DNA from: Oscillatoriales cyanobacterium
GTDB lineage: Bacteria > Cyanobacteriota > Cyanobacteriia > Cyanobacteriales > Laspinemataceae
Length of the DNA stretch: 47,235 bases
Assembly (NCBI GenBank): GCA_011390955.1
Contig: JAABRM010000054.1
Coordinates: 1-47,235 of the forward strand
Direction: 5' to 3'
Shown: piece by piece, positions 16,814 through 25,066 of the stretch
How the letters are laid out: the number at the start of each line of letters is the position of its first letter
Position numbering within the stretch: the first letter of the stretch is position 1
Notes under the pieces: generated by a model
Told to the model about the DNA's origin: nothing
Seen by the model: the letters and a program-made list of their open reading frames with translations, nothing else
Database searches by the model: none
Translations under genes and position numbers: made by a program

Positions 16814-16852
16814 AAAAAAATTAGAGGGATTAACAAATGTTAACCCCTCTAA
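16814..16852 (-). terminator. Rho-independent terminator of the cpc operon
   Basis: On the minus strand TTAGAGGGGTTAA (from 16852) pairs with TTAATCCCTCTAA (to 16821) around a short loop with one bulge, followed by a run of seven U (AAAAAAA at 16814-16820 on the plus strand). It lies about 25 bp past the cpcD stop codon and is a textbook terminator for cpcBACD. Confidence 0.9.
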
Positions 16853-16876
16853 TTCAACACATTAAAACAATGTGAT

Positions 16877-17131
16877 TTAATTTTCGTTCGCAGACTCAGG
16901 ACTTGTCACCGGCTGAATATTCACAATTGTGCCACCCAAACGGGTAATCCGGCGCATTTCATCATTCATCCGAGAATAGGGAACAGTGATGAAAACACTC
17001 GATCCTTGACGAATCTCGTGATTTTGCAGATCCGTTTGGTCATTTTGACGCAACCCGGTTACTTCATAGCGAAATAAACGATTAGCCCCAATGACATTAG
17101 CTTGATTGCCACCAGCAACTTGTCCCAGCAT
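16877..17131 (-). CDS. cpcD: Phycobilisome 8.9-kDa rod-capping linker CpcD
   Basis: An 84-residue CpcD-domain protein. The block RLFRYEVTGLRQNDQTD followed by SSVFITVPYSRMNDEMRRI and TRLGGTIVNI is the full CpcD signature. It caps the distal end of phycocyanin rods and limits rod length. It is the last gene of the cpcBACD operon, 209 bp after cpcC, and a strong terminator follows it. The C-terminal 10 residues are variable. The lyase genes cpcE and cpcF, which often follow cpcD, are absent here. Confidence 0.96.
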   Translation of the reverse strand: MLGQVAGGNQANVIGANRLFRYEVTGLRQNDQTDLQNHEIRQGSSVFITVPYSRMNDEMRRITRLGGTIVNIQPVTSPESANEN

Positions 17132-17340
17132 AAAAATTTTCCAATCCTAAGTTTTCTCTAGTGAAACAGGTACGATAATGCTGACTTTTTCCTGGATAAT
17201 TCTGCATCAATGATTGCCGGTAATTATGGCGATCAATCATGCCATCAATGCCATAAATTTCCCGGCCAATTATCCATTCAAACATTCAAACATCCATTCA
17301 AAGTCAGATAATCAGATCATCCGATCCTCAGATAATCTAA

Positions 17341-18213
17341 TTAAATTGCCGTAACACTGGCAATTTTACCACCTTGCTTCAGAATAGTCTGAATTTGATT
17401 AGAAAGCTGGTTGTAAGGCACCACATAAACTTTGCTGCTGCGGCGAATCTTGGGATAGCCTGCTTTCACAAAGCCAGTGGCTTCAATGCGGTAAACTTGA
17501 CCTTCTTGACCAAACCCCACAAATGCACCGCCCACAAAGCTACTCGGTGCGGAATTTTGGCTGACACGGTATGCCCAAGCATCATTGCTGCTGCCAGAAG
17601 GAGCGACAATCGTCGTGGTGCTATTTTGACCCAGTTCGCGAGATAAACGGGGGCTGTTGCCTTCTAACTGAGCGCGATCGCTGTTGGCATAACCACGATA
17701 CAACCGGAACATCCGATTAAAGCCCACGGTTTTTTGACCTAATTGAGTCGAAAACCCGCGATAGTAGGGAACGATACTATCGCCAAAATTGTCTTCATAT
17801 TCAGGAGAATCAATATAGGAGTCGATCTCCGCATCAAACCCTTGATTTTGATAAAGATCGAGATGATAAATAATCTCCGACTCATCATAGGGACTGCGAC
17901 CCAACAAATGCTTATAGTTGAGTTCAGTCACGCGAGTTTGGAAATTGTTGTACAAAAACTTTTCTTTATAAAGATCGGACTTCGCCACACAGCGCACAAA
18001 ATCCCGCACCGTAATACTGCCATTTTTCAGCAGAGATTCGGCACTAACTAAACGTTCAGATGCCATCACATAGTCATTACCTAAGACCTGACGATATACA
18101 GCCCGAATGACTGCTTCAACATCTTCGGGGCTCCAATTGGGACGAAGCTCAACAACTGGTGCGTCACTGTAGGGAGAAGTTCCCAAGCGAGATGCGGCTA
18201 CTGTTACTGCCAT
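17341..18213 (-). CDS. cpcC: Phycobilisome 32-kDa phycocyanin-associated rod linker CpcC
   Basis: A 290-residue rod linker. An N-terminal PBS-linker domain (about residues 20-150) includes [33 protein letters not shown] and [14 protein letters not shown] variable linker of about 60 residues rich in Ser and Asn follows. A C-terminal CpcD-like domain (about 235-290) contains [20 protein letters not shown] and [16 protein letters not shown]. It joins phycocyanin hexamers into rods. Only one cpcC copy is present, where some species have two. A gap of 362 bp with a large hairpin separates it from cpcA. Confidence 0.97.
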   Translation of the reverse strand: MAVTVAASRLGTSPYSDAPVVELRPNWSPEDVEAVIRAVYRQVLGNDYVMASERLVSAESLLKNGSITVRDFVRCVAKSDLYKEKFLYNNFQTRVTELNYKHLLGRSPYDESEIIYHLDLYQNQGFDAEIDSYIDSPEYEDNFGDSIVPYYRGFSTQLGQKTVGFNRMFRLYRGYANSDRAQLEGNSPRLSRELGQNSTTTIVAPSGSSNDAWAYRVSQNSAPSSFVGGAFVGFGQEGQVYRIEATGFVKAGYPKIRRSSKVYVVPYNQLSNQIQTILKQGGKIASVTAI

Positions 18214-18485
18214 ATTATTAATTTCCTCATCAAAACAATTATCCAGTGGATGACCTTTGATTGGCTATTTTAGGAATGCCATATTTATCATCAAAGGTGA
18301 GAATTTATTAACCCAAATTCCAATTGGGGGTGACGATGCCATAAGAATTGAGCCTGACATCTAAATTCAGTTAAATTCAGTTAAATTAAGTCTTTTGCTT
18401 ATCCTTGAATTTTCGATGAATTTTCGATGTTTTCTGATGGAATTAGGCCAAATCTTGATTGTTTGATAGCATCCAAATACTGAGT

Positions 18486-18550
18486 ATGTCCGGACGGATG
18501 TGTAACTGCTACTAGGTTTACCAGCAGTAGCTTCATATCTTTCCGGACAT
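18486..18550 (-). promoter_or_regulatory. Nested hairpin between cpcA and cpcC
   Basis: An outer stem ATGTCCGGA (18486-18494) with TCCGGACAT (18542-18550) encloses an inner stem ACTGCT (18505-18510) with AGCAGT (18523-18528). It starts 26 bp after the cpcA stop and has no U-run. In phycobilisome operons such structures commonly attenuate or set processing, so that cpcBA mRNA is more abundant than linker mRNA. That role is inferred here. The rest of the gap up to cpcC (18214-18485) shows only TTAAATTCAGTTAAATTCAG direct repeats. Confidence 0.6.
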
Positions 18551-18575
18551 CTCTTTAGAATAACGACAAAATCAA

Positions 18576-19064
18576 CTAGCTCAGAGCGTTGATAGCATAG
18601 TCAAGATAAGCATTGGCTTCCACGGCAGCTTGACCGCTCAGACCATGATTGCCTTTGATGTACTTGAGAGCTTCAATGTACCAGCTAGGAGACAGTTCAA
18701 AGGTGGTGTTGATTTCATCAATACCAGCCAACAAGTAGTCATCCATTGGGCCGGTGCCACCGCAAATCAAGCAGTAAGTCACCATCCGCAGGTAGTAACC
18801 GATGTCACGAGCGCACTTGGACTTGCCGGTTTCGGTGGAAGCGTAGTTAGCCCCTTGCATGGAGGTGGTGTAGGGGAACTTGTTGTAAACCGCTTGAGCG
18901 GCGCCATTGATCAGGTTTTGAGCGTTGCTGGTCAGACCACGAGCAGCTTCCATGCTGGCAGCGGCACGCTTGAAGCGACCGTCAACGGCTTGCAGTTCAG
19001 TGTTGCTCAGAAAACGGCCTTGAGAATCTGCGGCAGAAATTGCTTCGGTGATTGGGGTCTTCAT
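18576..19064 (-). CDS. cpcA: C-phycocyanin alpha subunit
   Basis: The 162-residue phycocyanin alpha chain. Cys84 in [19 protein letters not shown] is the phycocyanobilin attachment site. The N-terminus [19 protein letters not shown] and the C-terminus [10 protein letters not shown] are family-typical. With CpcB it forms the light-harvesting hexamers of phycobilisome rods. It follows cpcB by 140 bp. The codon use is highly biased, as expected for one of the most abundant proteins in the cell. Confidence 0.98.
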   Translation of the reverse strand: MKTPITEAISAADSQGRFLSNTELQAVDGRFKRAAASMEAARGLTSNAQNLINGAAQAVYNKFPYTTSMQGANYASTETGKSKCARDIGYYLRMVTYCLICGGTGPMDDYLLAGIDEINTTFELSPSWYIEALKYIKGNHGLSGQAAVEANAYLDYAINALS

Positions 19065-19204
19065 TGTGTGAACTATCTCCTTTATGATTGTGATTTGCTG
19101 AGTTTTGACTAGCCTTGAATTAAATCAATCGGCTAATAATTGTGTGAAATCTTTAGTGATTTCTGGCACGTTGCTAAAGCAGGATTTCAGTGAAATCCGG
19201 TCGA

Positions 19205-19723
19205 TTAAGCAACCGCAGCAGCAGCGCGATCGAAGTAGGTAGCTACTTCAGACATCAGGGCGCTGCAATCGCCAGGAGTGATACCAGCAGGATCGTTAGC
19301 GATCTTGATGGCGGCATCTTTCATTTTGCTGACCCCGTTAGCCACAGAAGCTCCGGGTACACCTAAAGCTTGGTAGGTTTCACGCAGACCGTTCAAGCAG
19401 CGGTCGTCGAGCACACTGGCGTCACCAGCAATGGTGGCGTAGGTGACGTAACGCAAGATAATTTCCATATCGCGCAAGCAAGCAGCCATACGACGGCTGG
19501 TGTAGGCGTTTCCACCGGGAGCGATCAGTTGGGGTTGCTCGGCGAACAGAGTGCGAGCAGCGGCTGCGACGATGGTGGAAGCATTGCTGGTGATGCGGTT
19601 GACGGTATCCAGACGCTTGTTAGCGCCAGAAACCATCGCGGACAGAGCATCTAATTGAGCGGTGCTCAGGAATTCACCGCGAGCATCAGCTTGGGAAACC
19701 ACTCTTGCGAATGCGTCTAGCAT
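19205..19723 (-). CDS. cpcB: C-phycocyanin beta subunit
   Basis: The 172-residue phycocyanin beta chain. The bilin-linking residues Cys82 ([16 protein letters not shown]) and Cys153 (GDCSALMSE) are present, and Asn72 (GGNAYTS) is the usual site of gamma-N-methylation. It is the first gene of the cpcBACD operon and is preceded by a long AT-rich leader. Length and sequence are fully canonical. Confidence 0.98.
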   Translation of the reverse strand: MLDAFARVVSQADARGEFLSTAQLDALSAMVSGANKRLDTVNRITSNASTIVAAAARTLFAEQPQLIAPGGNAYTSRRMAACLRDMEIILRYVTYATIAGDASVLDDRCLNGLRETYQALGVPGASVANGVSKMKDAAIKIANDPAGITPGDCSALMSEVATYFDRAAAAVA

Positions 19724-20701
19724 TTACTAAATCTCCTATGTTAATTGGATTGGTATCGAGTTAAAGTTTTTTTCACAACAGGTTCAGACTTATGTAACAC
19801 AGAGGTCTGGACAGAGATCGTGTTTCCGATTGACTGTCTTCTGTTGTCGTTATCCAGTTGACCTTTGGTTTCTGGAACAGAAACCAGGAAATTAAAACTG
19901 GCTTCAGAGAATTATGAGAATTTTTTCCTCTTTTATGAGATGGAAAATTTTCCCTCAATTCAGGTCTGGGTAATGATTTACCTTTTTTTCTGACCTATTA
20001 GGTAATGACTATACAACGTATCTTCCGATTTTTATATTAAGTTTTATTACAAAAATTTGTTTTGCGCGGCGTAAGTAAAAATGCTCTCCTCCACGGGTTC
20101 TCACTCTGGATTTTCCGTTACATATATATAGTTGCCCAAGACGATCCGTAAGTATGATTACTTACTGGACGCCCAAGATAAGCGATTCCCTCGCCTGAGC
20201 TTCGCTTCACGCGCTTAGGAGTGATTTTCTCCCCTCGGATCATCATGTTGAGATATCAATGACCCCTTATTCCAGTATTTTGGCAGTGGGAGGAAGGCAA
20301 AACTTTCTCCCCCTAATGTGGTAGAATTACTTCAATTACAATTCTATAGTAGTGATAAATAAACAACAGTTTTAAGCTTTAACCAATTAAGCCGATGTCA
20401 TCTCAGTTACGGAATATAGTATCCCCGGTAATATTCACAATTATCCCATGTTTTAACAGGCCGATATTACGCGAAATTTATCTTTTTATTTGGTTGGGAT
20501 AAAAAAATATAAAGACTTTTTAGGTATAAAATTATTGGATGTTTTTTAGCCAGTCAAAAAACATCTTATAAAATTATTGACTCACTAGCGGTGCATCTAT
20601 GATATATTCATATAGATTATTGATATATTAATCGTTGGAAAAACCAGTAGCTAAAATATACATAAACCTTGATAAATTGATATTAGAGTAAAGGAGTCAC
20701 C
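19724..20701. promoter_or_regulatory. Divergent intergenic region: cpc promoter/leader and start of the GNAT-TGT operon
   Basis: A 978-bp region without a supportable gene separates cpcB from the plus-strand operon. Long leaders are usual for cpc operons, so several cpc promoters probably lie here; I cannot place them exactly. Visible structure: a perfect hairpin GTAAGTA/TACTTAC (20148-20165), a direct repeat GACGCCCAAGA/CGCCCAAG, and a 23-nt small repeat (20187-20209) that splits a GCGATCGC octamer. A very AT-rich tract at 20440-20700 leads to AAAGGAG, the ribosome binding site of the TTG-starting GNAT-TGT gene at 20702. Confidence 0.7.
20187..20209. repeat. 23-nt small repeat inserted in a HIP1 site
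   Basis: GCGAT (20182-20186) and CGC (20210-20212) flank 23 nt containing GAGCTTCGCTTCA, which resembles the 25-nt repeat at 25708 and 28241. Removing it restores GCGATCGC. Confidence 0.75.
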
Positions 20702-22084
20702 TTGCATACTATTTTAGGTTCCCAAGTGAAAGTTGCTGTTATAGAGGATTTACAGCAAATTAAAGCTCTTGCCGATGCTCACCGGCACGAGTTAGGGTTT
20801 GTTAACAAAAGTATTCTCGATGCGGCGATTAAGGCTCAGGAAATCTTATACGTTCGCGATCGCGGTTTTCTCCACTTTCATCATCGACAGGATAAAATTT
20901 CCACCCTTTATCATTTCTGTGTAAAATTCGATTGGCAACGTCAGGGAATTGGTCGTCAGCTAATTAATGCCTGGGAAGAACATAGTAAAAAATATGGGAT
21001 CAATTGTTTACGCCTCAAATGTCCCATAGATTTGCCAGCTAACGGTTTTTATTCGCGCTTGGGGTTTCAGCGAATCAATATCGATCCCGGAAAACATCGT
21101 CCGTTAGTTGTGTGGGAAAAAAAACTACTGCCCAACACCGATAATTCTCAGCGTCCTCAGTTTATCGCTTCTATCAGTACGGGAGGTTCTGAACTTAACC
21201 GTCTTTTTCAACTGTGGAAATCCGGGGGCGATTCACGTCAGCCTTTTGCTCACGTCTTGTATTCACCAATTTCTTGTCCTGCATCTACCACTAAATACTT
21301 AAGAAATAAAAAAGAGGCAGGAGAAATTAAAAATGTGTGGCTAGATTGCGGGGCTTATCAAGTACAGCAAGGTAAACGAACTTATGACGATCTGCTTTCA
21401 TTTTTAGGGCAGTTTTATCAAGATAATCTATGGGTAGATGGCTATGTATTACCAGATTTAGTGCCTTTGACGGGGGATGACGACAAAATAGTTGAATATA
21501 AAATTCGCGATACTCTTTATTATTGCGAAAAACTGTTTGGGCAAATGCCCCAATATGTACAGGAACGGGCGATCGCACCCGTACAGGGACGGACGATCGA
21601 GCAAGTCAAACGTTGTATTGAAACTTACAAAAACATTGGTATTACTAAAATTGGCTTTGGTTCTTGGGGGACATCAGGACCCAACGGCAGCGTGAATATG
21701 CTCTCTCAAGAAAGCTTGACATTATTTAAAACCGTATGCGATATTGCCAGAGAAAATAGAATGCTGGTTCACTGTTTTGGCATTGGCGGACCAAGCAGCT
21801 ATAATCGACTTCGCAGCCATAACCTCATCCCTGATACACTGGATAGTACAACTTGGTGGAAAGCGGGAGGTTTCGGCAACATTTTTTTCCCCAATCAAGC
21901 GCAAATTCAAATTACAGTTAGACGCAGTTTAGCAACCACTAAATCTGGATTTGAAAAGCTCAAGCAAGAAACTAATCATTCCTGTTATTTCTGTCAAAGC
22001 ATTGAGCAATTAAGAACTAGCAGAAATCATCGAATCATGCACAACCTAGTCGCTTGGCTAGATACCTTGGATAGCGATATATGA
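20702..22084 (+). CDS. GNAT domain fused to a TGT/DpdA-like guanine transglycosylase
   Basis: A 460-residue two-domain protein. Residues 1-142 are a GNAT acetyltransferase with the acetyl-CoA loop FDWQRQGIGRQLI (76-88) and FYSRLGFQ (116-123). Residues 152-460 match the tRNA-guanine transglycosylase superfamily. DCGAYQ (Asp215) stands where TGT has DSGGFQ, APVQGR recalls the IVQGG motif, and HCFGIGGPSSYNRL aligns with the MGVGTP motif. LDSTTWW (Asp381) aligns with the catalytic FDSVLPTR region. Cys428, Cys431 and His447 could be part of the zinc site. Members such as DpdA insert 7-deazaguanines into DNA. The TTG start is chosen for AAAGGAG five bases upstream. It overlaps the next gene by 4 bp. 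The fold assignment is strong; substrate and activity are inferred. Confidence 0.82.
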   Translation: MHTILGSQVKVAVIEDLQQIKALADAHRHELGFVNKSILDAAIKAQEILYVRDRGFLHFHHRQDKISTLYHFCVKFDWQRQGIGRQLINAWEEHSKKYGINCLRLKCPIDLPANGFYSRLGFQRINIDPGKHRPLVVWEKKLLPNTDNSQRPQFIASISTGGSELNRLFQLWKSGGDSRQPFAHVLYSPISCPASTTKYLRNKKEAGEIKNVWLDCGAYQVQQGKRTYDDLLSFLGQFYQDNLWVDGYVLPDLVPLTGDDDKIVEYKIRDTLYYCEKLFGQMPQYVQERAIAPVQGRTIEQVKRCIETYKNIGITKIGFGSWGTSGPNGSVNMLSQESLTLFKTVCDIARENRMLVHCFGIGGPSSYNRLRSHNLIPDTLDSTTWWKAGGFGNIFFPNQAQIQITVRRSLATTKSGFEKLKQETNHSCYFCQSIEQLRTSRNHRIMHNLVAWLDTLDSDI

Positions 22085-22914
22085 CCAAAAAATTGACTTT
22101 TCACCTGCAACAAAACACCACATTGTCAAGAGTAGCCGTGATTCTGGAAAAATTTTCTGCTCGACAAACAGATATTGAAGAGTTAGCGGTTCTTTGTAAC
22201 CTGGGTGCTACGGTTTTACAAAAAAATGTTTTTCCTTTTCTGCGGAATCTTTCTATTCTTGACAAGCAGACTCAAGGTGGCTTAACGACATTAGGGCAAG
22301 CAGCGGCAGCACTGCACCAATCAAACCCAGAACTCCTGGGGGATTTTTTTCACTTAGTAATTTATCAGCTACATTGTTTTGATTCTAGTAAAAGGTTTTC
22401 TTATGCTTATGCAACTGTATGCCAACAACTCTGGCAGCGAAAAGAAGTGGTTTTAGCCCCAGGGGAAAAAAAGGCGATCGTGGGAGAAGTGATTTCCCAA
22501 GCGGCGGTAAAATTTGACCTAGCTACTAATGAAATTGCCTTCAGTGATAGCAGTATTGCCGGGGTGTTAAACTGGTTGCGATCGCTGTCTCCTGGAGTGA
22601 TTAAATCAGAAGGCAAATCAGAATATTTCAGCCGTCGTTATTTCTGCGCTGCTCCTATTTTTATCAAGGCAGTAGACACGATATACAGACAACGGCAACA
22701 AATATTAGGGACGAAGATTTTATTACGCGAAGATATAAAAAATGATATCTGTCAAATGCTTTTGCTCGATCCGAGTGGTTTAGATGGCGCCTTAGATAAT
22801 GCCAAATGTACTTATGACTATGACCAAGGAGGGTTATTTGACTGGGGATATGAAGGAGGTTATGGACAATGGCTACTCTTAACTAAATCCCCGGATTGGC
22901 ATGAGTTAATTTAA
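22081..22914 (+). CDS. Winged-helix-like protein of the GNAT-TGT operon (DpdG-like?)
   Basis: A 277-residue soluble protein I do not firmly recognise. The N-terminus (LSRVAVILEKFSARQTDIEELAV) and the section around residue 170-200 look like winged-helix units. The middle is helical. The C-terminus ends with an acidic aromatic motif (CTYDYDQGGLFDWGYEGGYGQW). No catalytic motif is visible. Its start overlaps the GNAT-TGT stop (ATGA), so the two are translationally coupled, and an ATPase gene follows 50 bp later. Size and neighbours recall DpdG, an accessory protein of the 7-deazaguanine DNA-modification clusters, but this is a comparison from context and not a sequence match. Confidence 0.7.
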   Translation: MTKKLTFHLQQNTTLSRVAVILEKFSARQTDIEELAVLCNLGATVLQKNVFPFLRNLSILDKQTQGGLTTLGQAAAALHQSNPELLGDFFHLVIYQLHCFDSSKRFSYAYATVCQQLWQRKEVVLAPGEKKAIVGEVISQAAVKFDLATNEIAFSDSSIAGVLNWLRSLSPGVIKSEGKSEYFSRRYFCAAPIFIKAVDTIYRQRQQILGTKILLREDIKNDICQMLLLDPSGLDGALDNAKCTYDYDQGGLFDWGYEGGYGQWLLLTKSPDWHELI

Positions 22915-22964
22915 GGATTTATGTAATAATTAAGGTTATGGTAAAACCCAGAAAACGGTAATTT

Positions 22965-23975
22965 ATGGACAAAATCTTAGAGCAACTAGAATCAATTCAA
23001 GCAATTGTCGATACGGTTAATCCGTCCCAGATAGAAAGCGAGCCTGAAAAAGTAGCCCATTATTATGAAGTCTATGCCCGGGGCTATAAACCGATCGATC
23101 CAGTTAAATTACTTCGGGAGCGTTTGATTGATAGAATTAATCAGGGAAAGCCGGTAAATGGCTATCTAAGTGCTGATTATGGCTATGGAAAAACAGCTAC
23201 GCTGATTTATTTTTGGTCTGAATGTAGACAGAATCAAATTGTAGCCGTGCCACCGTTCAAGTTTAAAGAGTTGGGCGATTTAATGGTGGCAACTTATGGC
23301 TGGATTAAAGCAACTTTACAGCAATCATATCCTGCCTTAGTTCCTGAGATTGACGCTATTTATGCCCAGTACGGGTTAAAGTCTCAACAAGAACAAGCGA
23401 AAGAAATTGCCCAGAAGTACAAAGTATCTGAAGCTAAAGCCTTGAAAATTGTTCAAGACTTAAAAACTGATACAATTAATCCGGATAACCTACTCAATTT
23501 TTGGCAAGAAAGTGTGGCGATTCTGCGTCAAGCTGGGTTTAAGGGTTTAGCAATTTTTGCTGATGAATGCCAAGAATTTTTGCGGACTGAAGCAGGCGCT
23601 AACGTTAGAATTCAGATTTTAAGCGATTTAGTCAAAGGAATGCGGGCTTTAGGTTCTACTCCGATCGCCCTAATTCTAGGAATGCCTACCACACCTACGG
23701 AGTCGGCGATCGCCGAACAAGCCGGTGATATTATCCACCGAATGCAGGAACAGAAAGTATCCCTGCGATTAACTGATGCTTATAAATCCGAGTTTCCCAG
23801 TCAGCTTTGGGATTTTTTCTGTGAAAAATTTTTACCAGAAGATAAATCCCAAGCCAATCAATTAGTTGATCTGAAAACCCTGGAAAGCTTGGGACAATTT
23901 TGCGAGCGTAAAGATATTGGCAACGGCCCTCGCACCGCGATCGAAGTATTTAAACGTAAAAAGTGTAGACGTTAA
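22965..23975 (+). CDS. P-loop ATPase, BrxC/DpdH-like N-terminal part, probably truncated
   Basis: A 336-residue protein with Walker A ADYGYGKT (residues 70-77) and Walker B LAIFADECQEF with Asp200-Glu201. It resembles the N-terminal ATPase domain of large defence ATPases such as those of BREX or the Dpd cluster. The order is EVYARGYKPIDP before Walker A, DECQEFL after it, and the end at GPRTAIEVFKRKKCRR. Proteins of this type usually continue for several hundred residues, so the abrupt basic end, with a stop where I would expect more protein, suggests a 3' truncation. ATP-driven remodelling of DNA or complexes is the likely role. It is in the operon between the winged-helix gene and the 342-residue gene. 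Confidence 0.75.
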   Translation: MDKILEQLESIQAIVDTVNPSQIESEPEKVAHYYEVYARGYKPIDPVKLLRERLIDRINQGKPVNGYLSADYGYGKTATLIYFWSECRQNQIVAVPPFKFKELGDLMVATYGWIKATLQQSYPALVPEIDAIYAQYGLKSQQEQAKEIAQKYKVSEAKALKIVQDLKTDTINPDNLLNFWQESVAILRQAGFKGLAIFADECQEFLRTEAGANVRIQILSDLVKGMRALGSTPIALILGMPTTPTESAIAEQAGDIIHRMQEQKVSLRLTDAYKSEFPSQLWDFFCEKFLPEDKSQANQLVDLKTLESLGQFCERKDIGNGPRTAIEVFKRKKCRR

Positions 23976-24037
23976 CTCTTAGATTACGATTTTTTCTCTC
24001 TCAAAAATAGTGTTTAGTGGTTTGACGGAGATAAAAA

Positions 24038-25066
24038 ATGACGGAAGATAATACCAAGGCACTTAAATTAAAAATGAGTCAGGTTCTGCTCCGATCTGCT
24101 TCTATATTATTTCCTCTAGAGGCAGAGAAAATAGGAAAGTTACTCAAGCCTCATAATTGGCGAGATCGCAACTATGTTGGGGAAGCAGAAGGAAAAGTGT
24201 GTGTATGGTCGGGATTTAGTATTAATCTTGCTTATTTAGATTCTCGCTATCGAGGGTTATTTGGCGACTATGTGCAAAACAAACTATCGAGATTAGAACG
24301 TCAGCGATTATTTGGAAGAGAGTTTGCCGCTGCAATTGAAAACTATTCTAGTTTTGTCGCTATTTTTAACTTAGATATTCCTCTAGATGCTATAGATATT
24401 ATAATGAGTTTAGGCTTTGTCCCTCGAAGAATGAAACGTAATTGTCATATTTGTTTAGTTTACTCTCCTGAAGAGTTTTTAGATACTTCATTAGATTTAA
24501 TTAGTCTCAAAATAGCAGAAATGGTAATTTTGCAGCGAAATATAGCCATTCACCGTAAACCTCTAGATTCACTAGAGCTACCCTTTCAACATTTTTTATA
24601 CCAGTCCAATTATTTACACGGTCTTGTGGTCAAAGAAGGACTATGGCTAAAAAATATTTCTGAACCGCGAAAATCAGGACAACTTGGACACGATTTGGAA
24701 ATTCAAGCCATCTCACCAGAGAATCAGCAAGACATTACTATTGGAGTGGAAATTTTTATGAAAGGGTGGGGATATCACACTAACTCAATACCCACATACA
24801 TTGAAAATTTTAGATTAAATGGATTGATCGTTATTTCTAAAGATATACCAAACGGTGTTTTAACAGAGATTCAATCTGTTCTAACTTTAGATGTAGTTCT
24901 AATTTCTCAAATCAGAGAGTTTACACATTACTCATCTGGATTCCCAATTTATCATCTAAATTTAGGAAATTTAGTTAATGATTTATTTAAACTGGAGGAA
25001 CAGTTAGCAATTTTGTTGAGTAAAAGCCGCCAATATGACCTAGACAAAAGACTCAAATCACTATAA
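24038..25066 (+). CDS. Hypothetical protein, last gene of the GNAT-TGT operon
   Basis: A 342-residue protein not recognised. GGAG six to nine bases before the ATG supports the start. The N-terminal half is mixed alpha/beta. A segment around residues 225-252 (GHDLEIQAISPE ... ITIGVEIFMKGWG) resembles the D-(x)n-E-x-K arrangement of PD-(D/E)XK nucleases, with a possible Glu/Lys pair in VEIFMK, but a nuclease role is speculative. The remainder has a strand-helix pattern ending in an acidic helix. It lies 62 bp after the ATPase gene, without a terminator between, and would be a natural effector of the system. Confidence 0.65.
   Translation: MTEDNTKALKLKMSQVLLRSASILFPLEAEKIGKLLKPHNWRDRNYVGEAEGKVCVWSGFSINLAYLDSRYRGLFGDYVQNKLSRLERQRLFGREFAAAIENYSSFVAIFNLDIPLDAIDIIMSLGFVPRRMKRNCHICLVYSPEEFLDTSLDLISLKIAEMVILQRNIAIHRKPLDSLELPFQHFLYQSNYLHGLVVKEGLWLKNISEPRKSGQLGHDLEIQAISPENQQDITIGVEIFMKGWGYHTNSIPTYIENFRLNGLIVISKDIPNGVLTEIQSVLTLDVVLISQIREFTHYSSGFPIYHLNLGNLVNDLFKLEEQLAILLSKSRQYDLDKRLKSL

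Noticed and set aside
17374-18051. Plus-strand frames antisense to cpcC
   Set aside because: They are shadows of the strongly coding cpcC frame with no start signals or recognisable protein.
18630-19654. Plus-strand frames antisense to cpcA and cpcB
   Set aside because: Mirror frames caused by the strong codon bias of phycocyanin genes.
20702-25066. Complete dpd cluster or BREX locus
   Set aside because: No preQ0 synthesis genes, no DpdB/C, no PglZ or BREX methyltransferase; only GNAT-TGT, one adaptor-like protein, one ATPase and one unknown are seen.
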